Shown here one piece after another: positions 1 through 9,058 of a stretch of DNA of 64,000 bases. A model generated the notes under the pieces. The model was not told the DNA's origin and did no database searches. It worked only from the letters and a program-made list of their open reading frames with translations. The translations under genes and the position numbers were made by a program. The stretch's first letter is position 1. Every line of letters starts with the position of its first letter. This DNA is from Planctomycetota bacterium (GTDB lineage Bacteria > Planctomycetota > Planctomycetia > Gemmatales > Gemmataceae): contig RFZJ01000010.1 in NCBI GenBank assembly GCA_009920765.1, positions 1 through 64,000 on the forward strand, in the 5' to 3' direction.

Positions 1-588
1 AAAAAGCGCACCTGTATGAGTGGGATCTAATTCGACAGCTCGCTCAAGATGCTTGACAGCGGCGGCTTTTTCACCTTCGTCAAGAAATATTCCAGCTTTT
101 TGAAAATGGAACTCAGCACTGTGGCTTGCAAGTTCTTCTAACTTTCCAAGAGTGGCTTTTGCTTCTTTAAGGTTTTCTTTTTGACGAAGCAGGTCGATAC
201 GTTGGAGTTGAACCTGATTAATGTTATATCCAAGTTTTTCAGCTTTATCAAAAGCTTTGGAGGCTTCTTCGATGTTTTTAGTGGAAAGGTGGGCTTTTCC
301 CAGATAAAAGAAGGCTAGGCTGCTTTCACCATGAGATAGGTTTTCAATAGCCTCTTGGGTATGCCCCATGAAATAAAGAGCGATACCAAGTTTAAGTTGA
401 TATTTTTTTTGGCCAGGGACCGCTGTTGTTTCAACTTTCTTCTTAAGAAGTTGAACAACTTCTTTTAAACTTTTGAATTGTTGATTTCCTTGAGCCAAAC
501 CGTTACGAAGTTGCTGTACGGTGCCAGCATCGCAATCTTCTTTTTCCACCATCAAAGTTCGCAAGTCAATCAGCATTTGGTCAGCCAT
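1..588 (-). CDS. TPR-repeat protein, 3' end outside window
   Basis: Reading leftward from ATG at 588 there are 196 open codons and no stop before the window edge, so the C-terminus is missing. The start is supported by GGAG about 8 nt upstream. The protein is hydrophilic and helical, with recognisable tetratricopeptide-like units such as AVKHLERAVELDPTHTGAL near the cut end and EEASKAFDKAEKLGY before it. There is no signal peptide or membrane segment in the visible part. TPR proteins act as protein-protein interaction scaffolds; the partner and enzymatic content, if any, cannot be told. It is divergent from the methyltransferase gene to its right, with about 215 nt between. Confidence 0.75.
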   Translation of the reverse strand, partial: MADQMLIDLRTLMVEKEDCDAGTVQQLRNGLAQGNQQFKSLKEVVQLLKKKVETTAVPGQKKYQLKLGIALYFMGHTQEAIENLSHGESSLAFFYLGKAHLSTKNIEEASKAFDKAEKLGYNINQVQLQRIDLLRQKENLKEAKATLGKLEELASHSAEFHFQKAGIFLDEGEKAAAVKHLERAVELDPTHTGALF

Positions 589-803
589 AAGTTTAACTCC
601 ACAACGGTAACATCTAGATGAAATATTGATTAAGCTTGAGAGTTTCTGGACAATAAAGAAAGTCAAGCTTTAACTATTTTGATCCTGCAATTCTTCAAAA
701 GTAAATATATTCACATTAGGGCCATAATCAAGTGTATTTGGCTGGTTGATGGTAAGGTGGGGTAAATTGACCTAAATCTTTGAAAAATAGGGCGATATTT
801 TTT

Positions 804-1895
804 ATGAGTTCGATTTCTTGTTATGCCATGGTTGTATCGGGGTTGGAAAGTATAGCAGCACGCGAGATTGAATTGCTATTAGGGGCAAAAATCACTCGAA
901 AAACTGATGGTTTGGTAACTTTTAATATCGATGGCCCGGATCCAGACCTCTTTGAACTCAAAACAACCGAAGATGTTTTCCTTTTTGCCTGGGGTACCGA
1001 TTCTCTCACTTACCGGGCTAAAGATTTGGAAGATATCAGAAAATGGACTGCTAAAGAGGGCGATTGGACCCGCCTGATCAGTCAACATCATGCCTTTAAG
1101 CCTAAAACCAAGGGAAAACCCACCTATCGGTTCATAACCCAAATGGATGGAGAGCATGGTTATTATCGTAAAGATGCGCAAAAGGAGTTTGCCAAGGGAT
1201 TGGCCAAGTTCATCCCGCCAAATTGGAGAATGGTGGAAGATAATGCAGCGGTGGAATTTTGGTTGACCATTGAAGAAAAGACAGCTGTAGCGGGTATAAG
1301 GCTGACTGACAAAACCATGAGGCATCGAACTTATAAGGTTGCCCACCGTCCAGCATCGCTTCGACCAAGTGTTGCGGCCTGCATGGTTCGGATTGCAGAG
1401 CTTAAACCCCATCACAAGGTGATTGATCCCATGTGCGGTGCGGGTACTATTCTTGGAGAATATCAGATTTTTGCAGAAGGATGGCGTGTTCCTAGGGAAG
1501 CTGCCTGGGGAGGGGACATCGAGCAAGCCGCTGTCATGGATGCTTCTGCAAATACTAGAAAATTAGGCAAGATCTATATGAATCGCTGGGATGCTCGATG
1601 GTTGCCTCTTGAGTCTTCGTCAATGGACCGCATTATTTGCAACCCTCCATTTGGTAAGCAGATATCTTCAGAAGTTGACATCAATAAACTTTATCGTGGA
1701 CTAATGATTCAATTTAATCGAATTCTTAGTCCCGATGGAAAAGCAGTTTTGTTGGTAAGTGATTATGCAGCAATTAAGGCTGCATGTGACAATGTGGGGT
1801 GGAAAGTTGAAAAGAAGTTTCGCACTCAAATTCTTGGGCAAAATGCAGTACTCAGCCTATGGCATAAGCCTGCAATAGAAGATACACTACCTTAA
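804..1895 (+). CDS. THUMP-domain RNA methyltransferase (Trm14/RlmL-like)
   Basis: Likely SAM-dependent guanine-N2 methyltransferase acting on tRNA or rRNA. The N-terminal ~170 residues look like a THUMP RNA-binding module. A conserved HRPASLRP segment follows, then SAM motif I DPMCGAGT (residues about 208-215) and catalytic motif NPPF (280-283), typical of the UPF0020/RlmL/Trm14 group. At about 363 aa it is close to single-domain Trm14/TrmN proteins and much shorter than bifunctional RlmKL. ATG at 804 is preferred; an in-frame TTG at 780 and ATG at 828 are alternatives, and none has a clear Shine-Dalgarno. The exact substrate (tRNA position 6 or rRNA) is inference. Confidence 0.8.
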   Translation: MSSISCYAMVVSGLESIAAREIELLLGAKITRKTDGLVTFNIDGPDPDLFELKTTEDVFLFAWGTDSLTYRAKDLEDIRKWTAKEGDWTRLISQHHAFKPKTKGKPTYRFITQMDGEHGYYRKDAQKEFAKGLAKFIPPNWRMVEDNAAVEFWLTIEEKTAVAGIRLTDKTMRHRTYKVAHRPASLRPSVAACMVRIAELKPHHKVIDPMCGAGTILGEYQIFAEGWRVPREAAWGGDIEQAAVMDASANTRKLGKIYMNRWDARWLPLESSSMDRIICNPPFGKQISSEVDINKLYRGLMIQFNRILSPDGKAVLLVSDYAAIKAACDNVGWKVEKKFRTQILGQNAVLSLWHKPAIEDTLP

Positions 1896-1926
1896 ATAGA
1901 ATGATTCTCACTGAATGGAATAAGTT

Positions 1927-2991
1927 ATGTCCAATGCCTCGATATCAATGAAGTGTGAACACTGCGATGCAAATCTTAAGTTGCCCGGTACTCTTGCCCC
2001 CGGAAAAAAAATTAAATGCCCCAAGTGTTCTGGGGTAATCACTGTTCCCTCTTCATCCGCCCCTTCAAAGCCTCCCAAAGAAGAGAAAAAAGCTCCTGAA
2101 GAACCGCCTAAAAAAAAGAATACTGGCGATGATGATGATGAAGGAGGGCTTTATGGGTTGCAGGATATTGCCAATCCTGAAAAAGAGACTAAATCGAAAC
2201 CCAAAATAAATTATGCCCTTGATACTTCAAATAAAGACCTTCGTGGCCCTGCTCAGGCTGCGCTTTTAGGCCCTTCGAACAAAATTATGTTTCGAAGCAT
2301 GTTTTGTGTGGCTCTTTGCGTTTTTAGCTTTGGAGTGGCAGTGTGGCCCTTTGTTTTCTCGGAGGATATTCTTGATTACAAAGAAACTTTGAAAGCTTAT
2401 TTCAAAATAGAGATTGAAAAAGCAAAGGGTAATACTGAACTTCAGAAGAAACTATCTGAAAGAGCTAGTAAAATCGAAAAGGATAATAAGAATGATATTC
2501 TAGCCCACAATGTTTATCCTGAAATCGCTGAGAGGCAGAAAAAGCTTAAGATGACTGATGTGGAGCAAGGTATTCCCCTTGAACCTGGTGAGCAGGAATT
2601 TATTAAAGTTATCCGTACCAAGCAGGTTCCCTACCGAATTTCGTGGATTGTTTTTTCTTTGCTAATTCTTGTTTACAATGCAGTCGAAGCAATGGCTGCA
2701 GTAAGAATGCAGGCTTTGGAATCCTATAATTGGTCAATGGTTTGCGCAATCATGGGCATTATTCCTTTCAATTGCATTGGCCTTCTGTCCAAGATTTGGT
2801 CTGCAGATGTACAGCCTGATCCTATGCAACTTTTTCCTGATGAGGGATTCGATCTGCTGCAATTATTTACCCATCCTTTGTTTTTGCTTTGTCTTGAATA
2901 TATCGGTTCACTGGCTCTGGGTGCCACTGCCTTACAGGTTTTATTGAAGCCAGAAGTTAAAGAAGGCTTTAGTTACAAAGGTGATATTTAA
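1927..2991 (+). CDS. Zinc-ribbon membrane protein of unknown function
   Basis: 354 aa. The N-terminus carries a zinc-ribbon-like pattern with two CxxC pairs (C10/C13 and C31/C34), followed by a charged, low-complexity linker rich in Lys, Pro and Asp (about residues 45-75). Hydrophobic stretches suggest four membrane segments, near residues 120-140, 238-258, 266-288 and 312-340, with a long charged loop between the first and second. This layout (zinc ribbon, linker, membrane domain) is common in planctomycete proteins of unknown role. The gene starts 31 nt after the methyltransferase stop and may be co-transcribed with it. It converges on the aldehyde dehydrogenase gene with only 3 nt between stops. 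No function is assigned. Confidence 0.7.
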   Translation: MSNASISMKCEHCDANLKLPGTLAPGKKIKCPKCSGVITVPSSSAPSKPPKEEKKAPEEPPKKKNTGDDDDEGGLYGLQDIANPEKETKSKPKINYALDTSNKDLRGPAQAALLGPSNKIMFRSMFCVALCVFSFGVAVWPFVFSEDILDYKETLKAYFKIEIEKAKGNTELQKKLSERASKIEKDNKNDILAHNVYPEIAERQKKLKMTDVEQGIPLEPGEQEFIKVIRTKQVPYRISWIVFSLLILVYNAVEAMAAVRMQALESYNWSMVCAIMGIIPFNCIGLLSKIWSADVQPDPMQLFPDEGFDLLQLFTHPLFLLCLEYIGSLALGATALQVLLKPEVKEGFSYKGDI

Positions 2992-2994
2992 GAC

Positions 2995-4467
2995 TTATTT
3001 ATTCATTGAGGCCGAAAAGAATTGAATCCAACCTTTGATTCTTTCAGCCCAAGTTGAGCCGTGGTTTGCGCAAAGAATTCCTTCGACAATGGGGATGGAA
3101 TCAGCAGCCTTGGGCGTTGCAAGTTCATAATGGGGCCTGAATTTTCCACTTACAATCGAAATTGTCATTGGCCTGGTCATTTCAAGTAAGCCTTCTTCTC
3201 CTTGTGTTGCCCCCCAACCACTTAGGCCTACTCCGCCAAACGGAGTTGCAGGGTGTGCGTGAGGAACAATTGCATCGTTGATGGATACGCTACCTACTTT
3301 CAAATTCAATGCGATTTTTTGTCCCAACTCCTGATTCGTGGTAAAAATACTTGCGCACAAGCCAAAAGGGCAGGCGTTTGAAATCTGTATGGCATCTTCA
3401 ATGGTTTTATAAGTAATCACTGATAAAACTGGGGCAAAAATAGCCTCGTTGCAAATTTTCATTTCCTGACGAATATTTGCCAGGATGCAGGCATCAAAAA
3501 GCCCATCCTTCCAAATTTCTGATTTGTTCAATGGCCAGATCAAGTCAGCGCCCTCGGCTAAAGCTGATTCGATTAGAGGCAGGGCACAGTTCGCCTGAGA
3601 TTCCAAAAGAATTTTTCGTGGCTTAAATTCCTTTGCTAGTTCAATTAACTTCGTTGCAACTCTCTCCATCATGGATTCCGGAATCAAGAACCTTCTGCTT
3701 GCCATGCATGTCTGCCCAGCATTGATATTCGTAGCAAACCAGGCTGCACTTACTGCAAGATCTACATCGCCATCATCTAAAAGAAGTAAAGAATCGATTC
3801 CTGAAAGCTCAAGGGTCGAGGGGATAAGTCTTTCAGCACATTTTTTTGCGATGGCTTTTCCAGTTTCGACTGAACCAGTCATGACAACGAAATCAATATT
3901 GGAATCTATGAGAACGGGGCCAGATTCTCTTGATGAAGAGAGCGGTTTAAAAATATTTGGTGGAAAAGTTTCAAGAAGAAGTTCGGCTAGGATCTTGTTG
4001 GTTTCATTGGCATTTTCGGATGGCTTCCAAACAACCCCGTTTCCTGCGACCAGTGCCTGGATGATTTGGACTCCGTTAAGGAAGAGCGGGTAATTCCATG
4101 TCCCAATAATCCCGACAATTCCCCTGGCTTTCCGATGTACCTTGGATTTTTGCAAGAACAACCACCAAGGGGTGTCGCTTGAGCTGATTTTTCTTGGTCT
4201 TAAGACAAGTGATGCGTTTTTTTCGAGAAATTTGCATGCTTCCGCCAAGGGTAGGATCTCGGCTCCCAGTGCCTCTTCGTAGGGTTTCCCGGAATCAAGA
4301 AACAAAGCTTTTGCAATATCGTGTCTGTGTTCAACAAGGAGGTGTCTGAATTTTTGGACTCTTTGTAATTTATCCTTGATTGCCAACTGTTCCCATTGGC
4401 CTTGGGCATTGCGCATAATCAGCAATTCTTCTGCAAGCTCCTGATTATCCATAAATTGAATGTTCAT
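2995..4467 (-). CDS. Aldehyde dehydrogenase family protein
   Basis: NAD(P)-dependent aldehyde oxidation is the expected reaction. The 490-aa protein has the family signatures: GTWNYP with the conserved Asn near 125, WKPSEN (148-152), TGSVETGK (197-204), a general-base Glu at 220 and the catalytic Cys at 254 in GQTCMASRRF. The C-terminal PFGGVGLSG block is also present. The usual ELGGKSP around the Glu is altered to ELSGIDS, so cofactor or substrate preference may differ. Overall it resembles class-3, fatty-aldehyde or coniferyl-aldehyde dehydrogenases that lack the long N-terminal arm. The substrate cannot be told. ATG 4467 lacks a clear ribosome site; an in-frame ATG five codons in is an alternative. 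Confidence 0.87.
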   Translation of the reverse strand: MNIQFMDNQELAEELLIMRNAQGQWEQLAIKDKLQRVQKFRHLLVEHRHDIAKALFLDSGKPYEEALGAEILPLAEACKFLEKNASLVLRPRKISSSDTPWWLFLQKSKVHRKARGIVGIIGTWNYPLFLNGVQIIQALVAGNGVVWKPSENANETNKILAELLLETFPPNIFKPLSSSRESGPVLIDSNIDFVVMTGSVETGKAIAKKCAERLIPSTLELSGIDSLLLLDDGDVDLAVSAAWFATNINAGQTCMASRRFLIPESMMERVATKLIELAKEFKPRKILLESQANCALPLIESALAEGADLIWPLNKSEIWKDGLFDACILANIRQEMKICNEAIFAPVLSVITYKTIEDAIQISNACPFGLCASIFTTNQELGQKIALNLKVGSVSINDAIVPHAHPATPFGGVGLSGWGATQGEEGLLEMTRPMTISIVSGKFRPHYELATPKAADSIPIVEGILCANHGSTWAERIKGWIQFFSASMNK

Positions 4468-4530
4468 TTAAATTATCTTAGGCGAGAATAGGCCTTAGGG
4501 CACGCAAGTTTGGAAAAAGGAACCATATTG

Positions 4531-5598
4531 ATGTTAAATCTTCTGGACATAAAACCACTACCGCTTGCAACTTCAGGGCTAGAGCCTGTAAGAGGGGAAA
4601 TAAAATCTGTTCCCGAGGATTTTATCGTCGAGGAAATTCCTGCCTATGTACCCATAGGGGAGGGAGATTTTATTTACCTTTGGGTTGAAAAACGCGACCT
4701 TTCAAGCCCTTTCATGGCACGAACCCTTGCCAAGGCCCTTTCCATTCCTGCAATGGAAGTAGGCATGGCTGGGTATAAAGACCGCAGAGCGGTGGCAAGG
4801 CAGTGGATAAGTTTGCCTGGGCATCTTGAAAAGGAGATTGAGAAAATAGAAATAGAAGGATTTAAGATTTTAGAAAAATCACGCCATACCAATAAGCTTC
4901 GAACCGGCCATTTGCATGGCAACAAATTCAATATTCTTCTTAAGTCAATTATGGATGAAGCGAACCAGCAAAAAATAAAAAAACTGGTGGAGAGGGTAAA
5001 GGTAACGGGTCTTTGGAACTTCTATGGTGAACAAAGGTTCGGTAAGAATCTGGAAACATTAAAAATTGGCCTCAATCTGCTCGCTCAAGATAAAGAAGCA
5101 TCTAGAAAGCCATTTTATCTTCGAAAGTTAGGATTGTCAGCGGTGCAATCTGCGTTGTTCAATGAGGTTTTAAGATTACGAATCACAAACAACACCCATA
5201 AAAAAGTATTGCTGGGGGATGTTCTCTGCATGCTTCCTCAGGAATCTAAATGTCATGCCCGGAACCTGCAGGAGGATCAACTAAGGGTGGATCAAGGTTT
5301 AATGGCTGTTACCGGGCCAATGCAAGGATGGAAAATGTATCCAAAGCCCGCTGAAGAAGCTTTGTTGTTGGAAAACCATGTTTGTGAATCTTTTGGCTTT
5401 AAACAAGATGTATGGAAGGGGTTCGGGAAGTTTTTAATGGGTGCAAGGCGATGCTTGGTTTATCCCATCGAAGGGCTGGATCTTGGGTTTGAAACGGATG
5501 GTGTAAGGTTATCTTTTTCCCTGCCTGCTGGTGCATATGCCACCCAACTAATTCGGGAAATAACCCAGCAGGATACAGCCGAAGAGCCAGAATGTTAA
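4531..5598 (+). CDS. truD: tRNA pseudouridine(13) synthase TruD
   Basis: Isomerises U13 of certain tRNAs to pseudouridine. The catalytic Asp lies in AGYKDRRAV (D84 counting from ATG 4531), matching the TruD G-x-K-D-x-x-A-V motif. NFYGEQRFG (about 170), the FYLRKLGLSAVQSALFNEVL segment and the C-terminal GAYATQLIREI are also family hallmarks. 355 aa is the normal size. ATG 4531 is chosen because AAGGAA lies about 9 nt upstream; an in-frame TTG at 4510 would precede that site. It is divergent from the aldehyde dehydrogenase gene. No operon partner is evident; 154 nt separate it from the next gene. Confidence 0.93.
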   Translation: MLNLLDIKPLPLATSGLEPVRGEIKSVPEDFIVEEIPAYVPIGEGDFIYLWVEKRDLSSPFMARTLAKALSIPAMEVGMAGYKDRRAVARQWISLPGHLEKEIEKIEIEGFKILEKSRHTNKLRTGHLHGNKFNILLKSIMDEANQQKIKKLVERVKVTGLWNFYGEQRFGKNLETLKIGLNLLAQDKEASRKPFYLRKLGLSAVQSALFNEVLRLRITNNTHKKVLLGDVLCMLPQESKCHARNLQEDQLRVDQGLMAVTGPMQGWKMYPKPAEEALLLENHVCESFGFKQDVWKGFGKFLMGARRCLVYPIEGLDLGFETDGVRLSFSLPAGAYATQLIREITQQDTAEEPEC

Positions 5599-5752
5599 AA
5601 GATGTAAAATACAAATTATGAATCAATAATTCAGGGGCTGACTATCCTTCGTTGCTAACTTTTAGAACTTTGAAATATTTTTCTTGATGTATCTCTTAAC
5701 AAGTGATTGAATCGTTTTACCAGCGTGACAACCTTAGAAGTTCAGGATACAA

Positions 5753-6439
5753 ATGGCAAACAAAGTTATTTCGATTGAAGACTGTACGGTCCCCGAAAAA
5801 ATATTACTTGCTGCTAATCTGCTTGAAGAATCTGGCCAGACACCTTTTAGTGCAGAAGCCTTGATTGTGATGGCATGGCAAAAATACCCCCGTACTTTTG
5901 GGCTTAAAGGTTTTGTGGAATCCTACCCTGATTCCAACAAAATTCTTGCTAGTATCATGGGCGAAAAGGGCTTAGCCCGAAGGGGTTGGCTTGTTAAGAC
6001 CGGGCAGAAAATGTATGCCCTTACCAAGGACGGATTAATCGTTGTCAAGCGTATCCTTAAGGGCGAAGACAGGCCCGCTTCCAGACAATCCACCATTCGC
6101 ACCAATAAAGAAACTGATCGAATTCTTCTTGCCATCATGGATTCTATAGCTTTTGAAAAATTCCAAGATGGGCGCAAGCAGGAAGTTGCTTTTACCGATG
6201 CTTGTAAATTCTTTTCCATAAAAGATGGCATGACCGCTGACCAGATTGATGCCAGGATTAATGTGGTTTTAAAATGCCTGCAAAATATGGAGCATCAAAT
6301 CGGGTTGGGTAATGCAGTTCTTAGCACTGGTCAAAGTGTTGCCATGGTGGATGTAGTACTTGCAATGGAAATACTCAAGTACCTTGAAGATAAGTTTTCA
6401 AGACATTTTAATCTTTTGAAAGTTCGTGCTGGGAAATAG
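5753..6439 (+). CDS. Unknown protein with possible winged-helix N-terminus
   Basis: 228 aa, not recognised. The first ~110 residues look like a helix-turn-helix or winged-helix fold: LLAANLLEESGQTPFSAEAL, then a helix and a RGWLVKTGQKMYALTKDG wing-like segment. The C-terminal half is mostly helical, with no obvious catalytic motif. There is no signal peptide or membrane segment. ATG 5753 has AGGA 6 nt upstream. It converges on the PvuII-type DNA methyltransferase with 6 nt between stops, which raises the possibility of a functional link (regulator or restriction partner). Convergent housekeeping neighbours are equally possible. I see no PD-(D/E)XK, HNH or GIY-YIG signature. Confidence 0.6.
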   Translation: MANKVISIEDCTVPEKILLAANLLEESGQTPFSAEALIVMAWQKYPRTFGLKGFVESYPDSNKILASIMGEKGLARRGWLVKTGQKMYALTKDGLIVVKRILKGEDRPASRQSTIRTNKETDRILLAIMDSIAFEKFQDGRKQEVAFTDACKFFSIKDGMTADQIDARINVVLKCLQNMEHQIGLGNAVLSTGQSVAMVDVVLAMEILKYLEDKFSRHFNLLKVRAGK

Positions 6440-6445
6440 TCTTTC

Positions 6446-7381
6446 TTAGGCGGGCTTCTTTTTCTTCACACCATTTTTAATCCCAAGGCCGCTGTCGGTT
6501 TTGGGATTTTCTTCAAATCGCATCTGTGAACTTTCCACGTACTCTTCGTTTATTTCAAAGCTAATCCATTTGCGTCCGAGTTTCTGGCTAACCGCCCCCG
6601 TCATGTTGCTTCCTGAGAAAGGATCAAGCACCGTATCGCCTGGACTTGTTAAAAACTGGATAAAAAACTCGGGAAGCGGTTCGGGAAAACGCGCAGGATG
6701 AATTGTTAAACCTTCCTGCCTGCACTTCTTGATGTAGGAATCCGCAGACCTGCAATTGGGAATGGAAAGCATGTTTGGAGGAATGGCCCCGCCATTATCC
6801 TTCTGAAAATTAGGTCCGATTTCATGCTGTGATGGTCGCATTGCGGTATCGTAGCCATCCCGAAGCAGGCGTTGCATGGATTTACTATAGGGCCTAAGCA
6901 CTCTACGGTTATCTGCTTGAGGTTCTTCCGTTTTGGAAAGCCACCAAACCATGTTGACCGCATCTTTCACTCGGGTTCTTCGGATGGTGACCCACTCTGC
7001 GGGGGTTGGCAATTTGCTGGGATTGTACCAGTAGAATTCCTGTGCAAGATGGAATCGCTGACATAATTTCAAAATCAATTCATACTGGAATAAGGAGCGG
7101 GTACCCTTTTTCGGATTCCAAGCACCTGCAAGATCCATCACAAAGGAACCGTCCGGTTTTAATATCCGCTGGATTTCCCAAGCAAAGGGAAGTATCCAAT
7201 CCACATACGATGAGGCATCAACATTTCCGTAAGCTTTTTGTCTGCGAAGGGCGAATGGTGGTGAGGTTAAAACCAAAGAAATGGAGTTATCCTTAATTTT
7301 TTTTAAAAGTTCCAAGGCATCCCCAAGGTAGCATTTACCAAGCGAGGTTTCGTAAGCCGGGGTCAGCCTGCTGATGGACAT
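6446..7381 (-). CDS. Site-specific DNA methyltransferase, PvuII (N4-cytosine) type
   Basis: 311 aa, methylating DNA with SAM. The catalytic motif is SPPF (40-43), and the order is catalytic motif first, SAM motif last: DPFSGSN at about 253-259 replaces the usual FxGxG. This is the beta-type arrangement. Several blocks match my memory of M.PvuII, an N4-methylcytosine enzyme for CAGCTG: TSPPFALRRQKAYGN, EFYWYNPSKLPTPAEWV, RVKDAVNMVWWLSKTE, KDNGGAIPPN and HPARFPEPLPEFFI. The target sequence is therefore inferred, not shown. There is no adjacent gene that looks like R.PvuII (about 157 aa), so it may be an orphan methylase or paired with the convergent unknown gene. Confidence 0.87.
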   Translation of the reverse strand: MSISRLTPAYETSLGKCYLGDALELLKKIKDNSISLVLTSPPFALRRQKAYGNVDASSYVDWILPFAWEIQRILKPDGSFVMDLAGAWNPKKGTRSLFQYELILKLCQRFHLAQEFYWYNPSKLPTPAEWVTIRRTRVKDAVNMVWWLSKTEEPQADNRRVLRPYSKSMQRLLRDGYDTAMRPSQHEIGPNFQKDNGGAIPPNMLSIPNCRSADSYIKKCRQEGLTIHPARFPEPLPEFFIQFLTSPGDTVLDPFSGSNMTGAVSQKLGRKWISFEINEEYVESSQMRFEENPKTDSGLGIKNGVKKKKPA

Positions 7382-7498
7382 GCAATTTTCCTGCGCTATT
7401 CTTCCCTGTTTTCCTGGTTTAACAGGCTAGGCTTGAAAAAGAATCAAGCCGGTGGGGGACTATAGCGCTCGCCAAGGAACTGTCTAGAGCGAACTGAA

Positions 7499-8551
7499 TC
7501 ACCAATGGGAAATAGGGCCCGAGGGGACTTTAACTGGGCATTCTAAGTCGGGCCAATTTGGTTCAGGCCTGTTTTTTACGAGTTCTTCAATTTGATTTGC
7601 CAAGTCTTCAAAGTGCTTGGGTGATTCGAGTTGAACCAGTTGTTGTTGTATTTGGTGACCAGGTTTTAAAACCCTGCAGTACCAGTTTGCAACTTTACGG
7701 AATGCCAGGCAGGAAAACCGTTCGCCCTTATGTTCCAACAGTAGCCTAAAGTGCCTGCGCATGAATTGCAATCGATCCATCCACCCTGCATGCGGGGACG
7801 GTTCCCCTTTTAAATCCCAAGTTGATAATTGCTGGAATATCCATGGATTGAGCAATGCCCCGCGCCCTATGGCTATCCCGTCGCAACCCGTTTTTTCAAA
7901 CATATTCTTGGCATCTGAAACACTTTTAACATCCCCATTACCAATGATGGGGATTTTTTCCACGGCTTCCACCACGCATCTTATGCCCTCAAGGTCTACG
8001 CTTCCCGAAAAACCCTGCTCTCTGGTTCTGCCATGGATCGTTATTGCTGCAACTCCAGTTTTTTCAAACTCACGTGCAAACCAAGGCCCAGACATATTCT
8101 CCTTGTCCCATCCAAGTCTCATCTTAACCGTTACTGGTATTTTTACCGATTCTACAATTTTTTGAACCAGTGTAACGGCATTAGAGCCTTCGCAAAGTAA
8201 TGCAGAGCCGCCCCCGCTTCTTGTAACTTTTCTCACTGGACAGCCCATGTTGATATCCACGCTGCTTACACCATAGCCCTCCAGCCATCTGGCAGCAGCA
8301 ACCATGTCTTCAATTACATGACCGTATAATTGCACTGCAAATGGCCTGTCAAACGCAGATGTCTGAATGAGATCCATGGTTTTACGGCAAGTGCGTATAA
8401 GGGCCTTGGCATTTACCAGATCGGTGGTGGCGTGCCCTAAGCCTCCTAATTCTCTTACAGAGGTACGAAAGGCGAGATTCGTATAACCTGCAAGTGGAGC
8501 AAGCCAAAATCTGCTGGGAAGTGTCAGGGATCCTAACTGCATTGTTGACAT
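7499..8551 (-). CDS. dus: tRNA-dihydrouridine synthase (DusB-like)
   Basis: FMN-dependent reduction of uridine to dihydrouridine in the tRNA D-loop region. A TIM-barrel with the family blocks: LAPLAGYTNLAFR (18-30), AVQLYG, DINMGCPVRKV with catalytic Cys 104, VKMRLGWD, IHGRTREQGFSG (substrate and FMN contacts) and GNGDV then GIAIGRGALLNPW. 350 aa is a normal size. The upstream in-frame ATG at 8659 would overlap the pterin dehydratase gene by 101 nt, so ATG 8551, which begins 7 nt past that gene's stop, is preferred. The pair is likely co-transcribed. Confidence 0.9.
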   Translation of the reverse strand: MSTMQLGSLTLPSRFWLAPLAGYTNLAFRTSVRELGGLGHATTDLVNAKALIRTCRKTMDLIQTSAFDRPFAVQLYGHVIEDMVAAARWLEGYGVSSVDINMGCPVRKVTRSGGGSALLCEGSNAVTLVQKIVESVKIPVTVKMRLGWDKENMSGPWFAREFEKTGVAAITIHGRTREQGFSGSVDLEGIRCVVEAVEKIPIIGNGDVKSVSDAKNMFEKTGCDGIAIGRGALLNPWIFQQLSTWDLKGEPSPHAGWMDRLQFMRRHFRLLLEHKGERFSCLAFRKVANWYCRVLKPGHQIQQQLVQLESPKHFEDLANQIEELVKNRPEPNWPDLECPVKVPSGPISHW

Positions 8552-8558
8552 TTTGTTT

Positions 8559-8924
8559 TCAGGAGTTTCCGTTGATGAATTTGTTGGGAATGCCCTCGAG
8601 GGAACTATCGGCATTTGGCTTCCACAAAACCGAAGCTTCGATTTTTGCTGCGAGTTCAAAGTCCTTCACGGTAATTCCGCCATGGTCATGGGTTTTTAAT
8701 TTAACCCAAACCTTGCCCCAAGTAATAGCCATATCCGCATGGTGCCATGCAGCCTCACAAATAAAGCCGATGGTGTTGACCAGCATGAGGGTGGTCTGCC
8801 AACCTGCTGTGGTGTATTTTCTTTTAAGCCAACCCTCTTCGAGGTACCAACCATCAAGTTTGCGGTTCGTTAGTTCGGCTTTAACTTCAGCGTCGTTGAA
8901 CACTTTAAGTTTGATTTTATCCAT
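8559..8924 (-). CDS. Pterin-4a-carbinolamine dehydratase
   Basis: Dehydrates 4a-hydroxytetrahydrobiopterin, or acts as a PCD-fold accessory protein in bacteria without aromatic hydroxylases. The 121-aa protein has the PCD pattern: W-containing LDGWYLEEGWLKRKYT, then AAWHHADMAITWGKVWVKL and THDHGGITVKDFELAAKIE. The paired His and downstream Asp occupy the expected active-site positions. ATG 8924 is chosen because AAGGAA lies 5-6 nt upstream; the longer form from ATG 8972 adds 16 unsupported residues. It lies directly upstream of the dus gene, in the same direction. Confidence 0.88.
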   Translation of the reverse strand: MDKIKLKVFNDAEVKAELTNRKLDGWYLEEGWLKRKYTTAGWQTTLMLVNTIGFICEAAWHHADMAITWGKVWVKLKTHDHGGITVKDFELAAKIEASVLWKPNADSSLEGIPNKFINGNS

Positions 8925-9007
8925 GACATTCCTTTTTCTGAAATGGACATATGTATTACCGTAAGTAAACATTGTATCAATGATTGGCGTAAGTAGATTA
9001 ATCCACC

Positions 9008-9037
9008 TTGACTGAATAAGCCAATCTTCGGGATACT
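9008..9037 (+). promoter_or_regulatory. Candidate sigma-70-type promoter
   Basis: TTGACT at 9008-9013 and GATACT at 9032-9037 are separated by 18 bases, a near-consensus pair. It sits just before the GGAGG of the BON lipoprotein gene, which would give a very short leader. This is a pattern match only. Confidence 0.35.
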
Positions 9038-9058
9038 TTTAGCTTGGAGGTATTGAAT

